Source of the DNA: CAWEFA01 sp963808135
Lineage (GTDB): Bacteria > Bacteroidota > Bacteroidia > Bacteroidales > DTGW01
Direction: 5' to 3'
Assembly: GCA_963808135.1 (NCBI GenBank)
Contig: CAWEFA010000027.1
Coordinates: 79,107 to 143,106 of the forward strand
Length of the DNA: 64,000 nt
Under the pieces are notes generated by a model. The model was not told the origin of the DNA. It searched no databases and saw only the letters and a list, made by a program, of their open reading frames with translations. The translations under genes were made by a program, and so were the position numbers. This document shows, piece by piece, positions 58,394-64,000 of this stretch. Numbering within the stretch: position 1 is the stretch's first letter; every line of letters begins with the position of its first letter.

Positions 58394-59479
58394 TCATGGG
58401 GACATTGAACCATTTTCATGTGATTTCACCAATAGAGAGAATGGCCAATTTAGTGGATAATTTGGCAACCTGCATTTTGAGGCGTGCGCCGAGCCAACTG
58501 AAAGATCCAATATTTGGCCGACCATCACCAATCGTTTTACGTTGTCCCCGCCATGCCTGAGAAAATCAAAACCGGCTACGTTCCCGAGCTTGGGCAGTGA
58601 ACGGAACCGCCATTGGCCGGGGGTCATGCCCGTCTTCAGCTTGAAAAACCGGCTGAAATAATGTTCGTCTTCGAACCCAGCCTGCTGCGCAATTTCCTTC
58701 ACGCTTTTGGTCGTCTGCGTCAGCAGGTTGCGGGCGCGCACCAGGCGCAACTCCAGCAGATACTGGTGCGGACTGGAGCCGGTGTGCTGCTGGAACGTGT
58801 GGCGGAACCCGCTGTAGCTGACGTTCAGCTCGCGGGCGAGCGCCTGCGCATTCAGGCCGCTCTCCAGTTCGGTCTGCATCCTGGCGATGGCTCTTTGAAC
58901 CACATGCAGGGCGTGCTCATCGCCAGCCAGACCCGCCTGTTGGCCGGAGTAAAGCAGCCCCAGCATCATCGCGGTGTAGCCCGCCATCACCTGCTGCAGC
59001 GCGGGGCGATTCAATTTGATGACCGTGATCAGTTCGGTAAAGAGCACCAGCCATTTTTCCTCCTGTCCCGGCTTGAATACCGGCACGCTGGGTGAAAAAA
59101 ATTTGTTTTTCACCCAGCGCCGGGCCGCGTCACCGTCAAAGCCGACCCAATGCTCATCCCAGCCGGTTTTCGCATCGGGCCGGTAGCGGTGCCAGACTCC
59201 CGGATATAAAAAAATCACCTGGCCCGCCTCAATCGGCTGCTTCGCGCTCTCCCGCGACTCAAAGGTTCCGCGACCGTGCGAGATATAGACCAGCGCGTGG
59301 CCATCCAGCACTCGGCCTTTGGACCAGACAAAGTTGTAGCCTTTCGGGTGGCCGGCCGCCGGATAGGCCTCGCCCGGAAGACTCCGCATCTCGCCAACGG
59401 TGGTGACATACCAGCCCCATTTCCGGTCGCGCACGCTGACGGGAAAATAACGGGAAAAACTCTTGTGGCTGACTTCCAT
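58394..59479 (-). CDS. AraC family transcriptional regulator
   Basis: About 361 residues from ATG 59,479 (MEVSHKSF); an upstream ATG at 59,509 is also in frame. The N-terminal half is an AraC cupin sensor (ALVYISHGRGTFESRESA, VIFLYPGVWHRYRPD, GWDEHWVGFDGD). The C-terminal half has two helix-turn-helix motifs: LNAQALARELNVSYSGFRHTF and VKEIAQQAGFEDEHYFSRFF, with KTGMTPGQWR. The last 70 residues go beyond the normal AraC end and are read through the palindromic element, so the true stop may lie earlier, hidden by a base error. It likely controls the rhamnosidase and its regulon in response to a sugar. Confidence 0.9.
   Translation of the reverse strand: MEVSHKSFSRYFPVSVRDRKWGWYVTTVGEMRSLPGEAYPAAGHPKGYNFVWSKGRVLDGHALVYISHGRGTFESRESAKQPIEAGQVIFLYPGVWHRYRPDAKTGWDEHWVGFDGDAARRWVKNKFFSPSVPVFKPGQEEKWLVLFTELITVIKLNRPALQQVMAGYTAMMLGLLYSGQQAGLAGDEHALHVVQRAIARMQTELESGLNAQALARELNVSYSGFRHTFQQHTGSSPHQYLLELRLVRARNLLTQTTKSVKEIAQQAGFEDEHYFSRFFKLKTGMTPGQWRFRSLPKLGNVAGFDFLRHGGDNVKRLVMVGQILDLSVGSAHASKCRLPNYPLNWPFSLLVKSHENGSMSP
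58421..58467 (-). promoter_or_regulatory. Palindromic operator-like element upstream of the rhamnosidase (copy A)
   Basis: On the minus strand, arms GCCAAATT and AAATTGGC (58,444-58,466) flank TATCCACT-type centre bases and are followed by CTATTGGTGAAATCA. Nearly the same 46 bases occur at 63,323-63,368, upstream of another secreted-protein gene on the plus strand. The centre lies about 120 bases before the rhamnosidase start. It probably binds a shared regulator, for which the adjacent AraC protein is the obvious candidate. Confidence 0.65.
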
Positions 59480-59505
59480 TCTCGAAAATGAATCACGTGT
59501 CCCAA

Positions 59506-59784
59506 TCACTTGGGCATCAAGGCCGCCAAATCCTCATGCGGCCGCGCGATGACATGCGCCGCGATGAGTTTCCCCAACTGGCCAACGGCTTTTGCACCGG
59601 CATCCACGGCGGCCGTCACCGCCGCGACATCGCCTTTTACAATGACCGTGACATAGACCGCGCCGATCTTTTCTTTGCCCACCAGCGTGACGTTGGCGGA
59701 CTTCAGCATCGCATCCGTGGCTTCGAGAATGGCGGTGAGTCCCTGAGTTTCGAGGATGCCCAAGGCTTCCTGGTTGGCGCTCAT
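59506..59784 (-). CDS. Bacterial microcompartment shell protein (BMC-H)
   Basis: From ATG 59,784 the protein is 92 residues and matches hexameric BMC-H shell proteins of the PduA/EutM/CcmK type: EALGILETQGLTAILEATDAM, LVGKEKIGAVYVTVIVKGDV, AAVDAGAKAVGQLGKLIAAH and VIARPHEDL. These tile the facets of protein organelles. Planctomycetes and Verrucomicrobia use a microcompartment to degrade L-rhamnose and L-fucose, which fits the neighbouring alpha-L-rhamnosidase. The longer open frame starting at 59,976 is not native coding. The rest of the organelle operon is not visible here. Confidence 0.92.
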   Translation of the reverse strand: MSANQEALGILETQGLTAILEATDAMLKSANVTLVGKEKIGAVYVTVIVKGDVAAVTAAVDAGAKAVGQLGKLIAAHVIARPHEDLAALMPK

Positions 59785-60187
59785 AATTTTATTTTGGTTA
59801 TTCAGACAATAGGCCGGCAAAAACTGGTCGCGTCCGCCGTAAAGCGGGTTCAGTATGTTCGGAAAATCAATCAATCCTACCAAAGCTGCGTCCGGATTGG
59901 CGATACAATTAACCACCGAGCCTTTGGATGCACGGCGCGAATTACTTCGTTGCGACCGTTCTGTGCCGACACGCACGCAGCTTCGATGATTTCCATCGAG
60001 CCGAGGCCGAGATCACCCGGTGAACCGTTCGCGGCTTTGCCAAGAATGACATCAATAAAAGTGAACGCGGGTGACTGGCCGGGTAAACCTCGTCTTCCGC
60101 GAGCGATTTGAATTCGGTGCGCTGGCCGGCGAAATCAAGGCGGAGGTCGCCCCTCAGCCGGCGCCAATCACACCAATGTGAATTCAT
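59785..60187 (-). pseudogene. C-terminal remnant of a Gfo/Idh-type dehydrogenase (frameshifted)
   Basis: Reading on the minus strand from 60,187, one frame gives RLDFAGQRTEFKSLAEDEVY-PASHP. The next gives FTFIDVILGKAANGSPGDLG-LGSMEIIEA, the usual end of sugar-acting Gfo/Idh oxidoreductases. The two join with a single-base shift near 60,060. No N-terminal half is present, because the GH99-like gene ends at 60,205. A third frame (SVVNCIANPDAALVGLIDF) faintly resembles the end of a BMC-P pentamer protein, but I cannot support that. Confidence 0.5.
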
Positions 60188-60204
60188 TTCACGACGGCTT
60201 GAAT

Positions 60205-61881
60205 TTATTTTGTGCCGGTAAAAACTTCCTTCACCGCTTCAAGATACTGCAGGCCGTGGACAATTTCCGGCTCCAGGCAACTGCCTTCGGGCCACTCATT
60301 CCAGGCATTGATGGTGACGATCTTCGGCTGCGTCGGCGTGGCCAGCAACCGCTGCTTGATGATCTCCAGGGATTCTTTGAACACGGCCGGGGTGTTGCCC
60401 GTGACCACCGAGTTCACGACGTGCGCGGCGGGATGGCTCCAATCGGCGTTGGTCGCAGCGCGCGGGCTGTTGTCCCAATTGATCATGGCATTCGGAAAAT
60501 ACGGAATGGAATAATCCGTCCGGGCGCGCGCCCAGAACGACAGATATTTCTGGCGGCCCCAAACGTAATCGGACACCGGGAAAGTGCCGTTGTTCAGGGC
60601 GCCGTGATGCACCCAAGTGTAACTGGTCAAGCTGTCGAGCGCGAGGTCGCGGCAAAGCTTGGGCCAGCCGGGCGGCGTTTTGCCGCCGGGCAGATTCGGT
60701 TCGCCCCAGACGATCGCATTGACATGCAACCCGGAGAAACCGGCGGCGCGGACCTTGGCCCGAAACTGATCGAGCGCGGCGCGGGCGTTTTCAATCGAAC
60801 CAAAGCTGTCGAGGAACTGGCTCATTTCGTAGATGGAGAAATAAGGTTTGCCGTCCACCAGCCAGTAGCTGGGGTGCTTGAAGTATCTGGCGATGACCAG
60901 GTCGCAAATTTTGTCCCAGGTCGCGGGCGTGACTTTGCCCGGATACAGCAGCTTGAGATTGTTATCGGCGGGATTGTAGCCTTGGATGTCATACCAGTCA
61001 TGGTTCGCCCACATGAGGGCGAACTTCACGCGGGCGTTGTTGGTGGCGTGGAGAAAACCTTCGTCCAGCGCATCGTCGAGATACGGTCCGTCATTGTAAT
61101 AATACCAGTCGAAGATAAAGGCATTCACGCCGTAGTCGGCAGCGGCGGCGATTTTTTGCGCCATGACTTCGGGCTGCGCTTCGTTTTGATAACCCCAAAG
61201 CGGCGGCTTGGGCTGCACGTGTCCGGGAAAACGCGGCTTGGCGGTTTTGATTTCATCCCACTCCGTGAAGCCGGGATACTTGTTTTTGTCCCAGCGCGGA
61301 TCCGGATGCGTGCCGGGATAATAATAGGCGGCAACGGTGATTGGCATGGAGACAGCGCGTGGTTTGTCCGTGACGGAACCCGGTTCCTGGATCGTCACAG
61401 ACACATTGTCGAGCGCGGGTGTGGATTGGGCGGCTTGAAACTGAATGACAATCATCGTGCCGGCAGGAATTTTTTTTGCAACGAGCGTTTGCTTGTCTCC
61501 GTCGGTGAATTCGCCGCTCGCAAGCTGATTCAGATTGCCGTCCAGAATGCTCGCCTTCAAAACCGTCTCGCCGTTGAAAACGTCGGAGACATCGAACGTC
61601 AGCACGACATTCGCCGTTTTTTCCAACGTGCCGATTTGCTGGCTCAACCGGCCCAGACGCGATGGATTGCAGACGGGCGGTGTCGCGCCATACTTGTTGT
61701 TCACGGCATAATCGCTGCCCGATCCCGTCCAGCCACTTGGCAAGCCGGAATACCAACCATCGTTGCCCTTGGTCAATCCGGTGAGATCGCTGAAGTCGCC
61801 ATTGACGACTTCCAAACGCGCCTGCACGGTCGCGGCAAAGCCGAACAAGGCGGCCAAAGTGGCCGGCAGCAAAATTGGCAT
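60205..61881 (-). CDS. Secreted GH99-like (WbsX-type) protein with N-terminal carbohydrate-binding-like domain
   Basis: From ATG 61,881 (preceded by a GAGGTG ribosome site) the protein is 558 residues. It has a signal peptide (PATLAALFGFAATVQA) and a beta-sandwich of about 160 residues resembling carbohydrate-binding modules (LEVVNGDFSDLTGLTKGNDG, FQAAQSTPALDNVSVTI). The GH99-like domain follows: VAAYYYPGTHPDPRW, PLWGYQNEAQPEVMAQKIAA, FIFDWYYYNDGPYLDDAL, MWANHDWYDIQG and TINAWNEWPEGSCLEPE. Members act on mannose-type or other glycans, but the substrate here is unknown. The URO-D-like gene lies directly upstream on the same strand. Confidence 0.88.
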   Translation of the reverse strand: MPILLPATLAALFGFAATVQARLEVVNGDFSDLTGLTKGNDGWYSGLPSGWTGSGSDYAVNNKYGATPPVCNPSRLGRLSQQIGTLEKTANVVLTFDVSDVFNGETVLKASILDGNLNQLASGEFTDGDKQTLVAKKIPAGTMIVIQFQAAQSTPALDNVSVTIQEPGSVTDKPRAVSMPITVAAYYYPGTHPDPRWDKNKYPGFTEWDEIKTAKPRFPGHVQPKPPLWGYQNEAQPEVMAQKIAAAADYGVNAFIFDWYYYNDGPYLDDALDEGFLHATNNARVKFALMWANHDWYDIQGYNPADNNLKLLYPGKVTPATWDKICDLVIARYFKHPSYWLVDGKPYFSIYEMSQFLDSFGSIENARAALDQFRAKVRAAGFSGLHVNAIVWGEPNLPGGKTPPGWPKLCRDLALDSLTSYTWVHHGALNNGTFPVSDYVWGRQKYLSFWARARTDYSIPYFPNAMINWDNSPRAATNADWSHPAAHVVNSVVTGNTPAVFKESLEIIKQRLLATPTQPKIVTINAWNEWPEGSCLEPEIVHGLQYLEAVKEVFTGTK

Positions 61882-61898
61882 ATGGCACCTCACACGGT

Positions 61899-62987
61899 TC
61901 ATTCACTTCCCGACTGTTGCACGGTCTCGACCATGGCGAAAATATTTTCCAGCGGCGTGCCGGCTTGGACGTTGTGACACGAAGCGCAAATAAAACCTTC
62001 GCGACCCGCGCCCAGGGTGCGCAGGCAATGGTTCACCTCGGCGCGCACTTGATCCACCGTGCCGCGCGGCAGGATGCTTTGGTTGTCCACGGCACCGTGA
62101 AAAACCACGCGCGAACCAAATTCCTTTTTCAACTCCGCCAGGTCCATGCCCGGACAGGCGTGCTGGATGGGATTCAACACGTCCACGCCGCAATCAAGGA
62201 TCGGCTTCAGCAGCGGCCGCGCCGCGCCGTCGGTGTGATAAAAAACCTTCAGTCCGTGCGCGTGGATCAAGTCGCACCAGCGTTTGAGCCGCGGCTGCAA
62301 ATGTTGCTGCCAGCAAGCTGGCGACATCAGGAGTGACGTCTGCCCGGCGATGTCGTCGCTGATGAATACGAGGTCGAGATTTTTCCCGGCACGGGCGAAG
62401 AAACGCTTCATCATCCCGGTCTGGATGCTTTCCACCCGGTCGAGAATCGCCTCCACCAGTTCCGGGCTTTCAATCAGATCCATCATGGACTGTTCGAGGC
62501 CGCGCATCTGGCAGTAGATTTCAAAGAATGAAACCCACGGGCCGATGACGGCATAGTCGCGGGCGGCGCGTTCGGCGAGCGCCGTTGCGCCGTCGTAATC
62601 AAAGCGGTCAATGCCCGGCCACCATGGATAATTTTCAAGCGAAGCCGGGGTGTCGTAGCCGGTCAGCGGCGCGGTGCCGAACTCGGCGTAATGCGCTTCG
62701 CCCGCCTGAATCTGCTTGAGCGGCACACCCCACATGGTGCGGTCGCCGCCGGCTTCAGCCCCCGCGCCGCACTGGCCGCCGGCGCGTTCGCCCGCGTCAG
62801 TCTGGTAGTCCATGAAGTCCCACACGATTTTGTCAAGGCCGAGCGCCTGCCACATGGCAAAATCATCCGTCACCCCAAAATGCCGGCGCAGCGCGGCGGA
62901 GATTTCCGGCGTGTGCCAGAGATCCACCGGCAGGCGGTCCACCGGCTGCCGGTTCAGGACGGCGAGAATGCGTTCTTTAGGAGTCAA
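61899..62987 (-). CDS. Uroporphyrinogen decarboxylase (URO-D) family protein
   Basis: This 362-residue TIM-barrel protein starts MTPKERILAVLNRQPVDRLP, the usual opening of URO-D-like proteins in Verrucomicrobia and Firmicutes that are not true haem enzymes. Later it has WVSFFEIYCQMRGLEQSMMD, VFISDDIAGQTSLLMSP, GLKVFYHTDGAARPLL and VFHGAVDNQSILPRGT. Members of this wider family include corrinoid-dependent methyltransferases and sugar-locus proteins of unknown role. It begins the minus-strand group with the GH99-like gene, separated by 17 bases. Confidence 0.88.
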   Translation of the reverse strand: MTPKERILAVLNRQPVDRLPVDLWHTPEISAALRRHFGVTDDFAMWQALGLDKIVWDFMDYQTDAGERAGGQCGAGAEAGGDRTMWGVPLKQIQAGEAHYAEFGTAPLTGYDTPASLENYPWWPGIDRFDYDGATALAERAARDYAVIGPWVSFFEIYCQMRGLEQSMMDLIESPELVEAILDRVESIQTGMMKRFFARAGKNLDLVFISDDIAGQTSLLMSPACWQQHLQPRLKRWCDLIHAHGLKVFYHTDGAARPLLKPILDCGVDVLNPIQHACPGMDLAELKKEFGSRVVFHGAVDNQSILPRGTVDQVRAEVNHCLRTLGAGREGFICASCHNVQAGTPLENIFAMVETVQQSGSE

Positions 62988-63037
62988 ATTATTTTATGCG
63001 GTTACGAGTGATTTGATCTGAAACACGTCATTCATTT

Positions 63038-63154
63038 TCATCCTTTGAAAGGCGCGAGCAATTCGCGCTTCCACCCCTCGCCCGCCATCGCCGCGCCGCG
63101 CGCGCCGGCGTCGCCGGATTTGATGGTGTAAAGTTTGATGCCGGTGATGTTCAT
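63038..63154 (-). CDS. Short fragment or small ORF (38 aa), unrecognised
   Basis: MNITGIKLYTIKSGDAGARG followed by 18 more residues ends at 63,038. The opening recalls the first strand of enolase-superfamily sugar dehydratases (M-I-T-I), but only 38 codons are present and no active-site region exists. It may be a truncated gene start. Low confidence that it is translated. Confidence 0.25.
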   Translation of the reverse strand: MNITGIKLYTIKSGDAGARGAAMAGEGWKRELLAPFKG

Positions 63155-63322
63155 TCGTTTAATTCGTTTGTAATCTCGTTTCCAAAAAACACAGGGTAGT
63201 TTTCAGGCTGGAACTGTCCACAGCAAATTGAGAGATTAACCGGTGTTAATTTTCCTTTTTTCAGGCGGTTTGACAAAGCCAGAATGGCATATCTGGTGGA
63301 GAAACTGGCAATCGCCAAAGGC

Positions 63323-63368
63323 TGCCAAATTGTCCGCTAAATTGGCCTTCTCGCTATTGGTGAAATCA
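63323..63368 (+). promoter_or_regulatory. Palindromic operator-like element (copy B)
   Basis: Arms GCCAAATT (63,324-63,331) and AAATTGGC (63,339-63,346) are followed by CTATTGGTGAAATCA, matching copy A upstream of the rhamnosidase with about four differences including one gap. It lies about 120 bases before the start codon at 63,489, the same spacing as in copy A, so the two genes are likely members of one regulon. Confidence 0.65.
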
Positions 63369-63488
63369 GATCCAATGAATACCATGACCGCATCCAAAAC
63401 TTGCAGATGAAATGTCGCCGGCCAATGCCGATTTATATGGACTGCTCAAAGACCATCTTGATCTGCGGCATTTTCGCCGCCAACCGAA

Positions 63489-64000
63489 ATGCCTTCGGAG
63501 GGCAAAAAAAAAGCTGCGGGCAGAAGTCTGATCAACCACTTGATTGGGTTCATGTTGTCGGCGTCCTGTTTAGTCGGAGGTCATTCCGTGCTGGCTGCCG
63601 GACACGGAATGATTCATCAGGATGTTGAACGGAAGCTGGTCACGCTGGCTGATGGACAGGGACAGTTGACGTTGAGATTGAATTACGATGGTCAATGTGT
63701 TTTGGATCAAGTGATCGTGCGCGGCCGCGAGGTGGCGGCGGAGTCCGGCGTGGCGAGCGGCATTTGCGTGATGGCCAATGGTTTACCACGAAGGCCGGCC
63801 ATGCCACGCCCGGCATTTTCATCAGCAAGGACATTCTCACCGTAACCGGCATTGTCTTCGGCAAGCCGGGGAACCGAGGCCTGCGAAACCTGGCAATTTA
63901 CGGTTCAAGCAGATCGGATCTGGAGTAGAAGCGGAAATATTCAACGGCAACCACGTTGGACGACGCCGCGTTTCCAAGAATGGGATTTCAGCAGCCTGTC
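63489..64000 (+). CDS. Secreted protein, probable glycoside hydrolase N-terminus (several frameshifts, runs off edge)
   Basis: The start at 63,489 has a signal peptide (LINHLIGFMLSASCLVGGHS). The mature part begins with DVERKLVTLADGQGQLTLRL and CVLDQVIVRGREVAAESGVA. The frame is lost near 63,783 but continues in the next as NGQWFTTKAGHATPGIFISK and DILTVTGIVFGKPG. Further shifts near 63,870 and 63,915 are needed to follow TEACETWQFTVQADRI and then RKYSTATTLDDAAFP. It looks like the beta-rich N-terminal part of a large secreted sugar-active enzyme. The specific family cannot be set from this fragment. Confidence 0.55.

Noticed and set aside
58613..59095. 160-codon plus-strand frame
   Set aside because: Opposite the AraC regulator, whose two helix-turn-helix motifs identify the real frame.
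60178..61977. 599-codon open frame on the plus strand
   Set aside because: Opposite the GH99-like gene, which has a signal peptide, ribosome site and clear domain motifs. The antisense product has low-complexity Arg/Gly composition.
61899..62987. Reading the URO-D protein as haem biosynthesis HemE
   Set aside because: The N-terminal and active-site phrases fit the divergent URO-D-like group found beside sugar-degradation genes rather than true HemE.

Overview
The window is two unrelated pieces of DNA joined near position 49,085. Bases 1 to about 49,080 are AT-rich and gene-dense, with ATGA stop/start overlaps, an UpxY antiterminator, the long-insert form of IspG and a Wzc/Wza pair, all typical of an uncultured Bacteroidales-like Bacteroidetes. 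Bases from about 49,130 to the end are GC-rich, with different codon use and content: GH78 rhamnosidase, GH99-like secreted hydrolase, uroporphyrinogen-decarboxylase-like protein, a microcompartment shell protein and a Y1-transposase relic. That content fits a Verrucomicrobia/Planctomycetes-type genome. The join cuts an O-antigen ligase/polymerase gene in mid-reading, so an assembly or cloning chimera is the simplest explanation.

Bacteroidetes half. Bases 1-15,000 hold housekeeping and envelope genes: yraN-yjbR-DUF502 (minus strand), dapF-ispG (plus strand), wzc, wza and a SPOR-like lipid-envelope protein (minus strand), a tandem universal stress protein, a lipocalin and a lipoprotein. From 14,998 to 49,080 lies one long plus-strand surface-polysaccharide locus. 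It opens with UpxY and a winged-helix/nucleotidyltransferase-like regulator. It then carries a WbpB/WbpD/WbpE-like amino-sugar trio, several glycosyltransferases, a nucleotide-sugar epimerase and aminotransferase, and a block that looks like a non-standard nonulosonic (sialic-like) acid pathway: a GT2-cytidylyltransferase fusion, a glutamate-semialdehyde-type aminotransferase, a GNAT acetyltransferase, an SDR, NeuB, methyltransferases and a DUF4910 peptidase-like protein. The Wzx flippase, a second dehydrogenase/acetyltransferase/aminotransferase trio, GT4 enzymes and a truncated ligase/polymerase follow. Wzc and Wza next door would export the product.

GC-rich half. It begins with transposase debris and REP-like hairpins, then an A-T-TE single-module NRPS-like gene, acetyl-CoA synthetase, and a minus-strand carbohydrate block: GH78 alpha-L-rhamnosidase, AraC regulator, BMC-H shell protein, a dehydrogenase relic, GH99-like protein and URO-D-like protein. 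A near-identical palindromic element lies upstream of the rhamnosidase and upstream of a secreted-protein gene at the right edge, suggesting co-regulation.

At least fifteen genes in both halves are interrupted by apparent single-base indels, several at short homopolymers, while the protein continues intact in the next frame. I read most of these as sequencing errors and describe such genes as single units. No tRNA, rRNA, CRISPR array or complete insertion sequence was seen.
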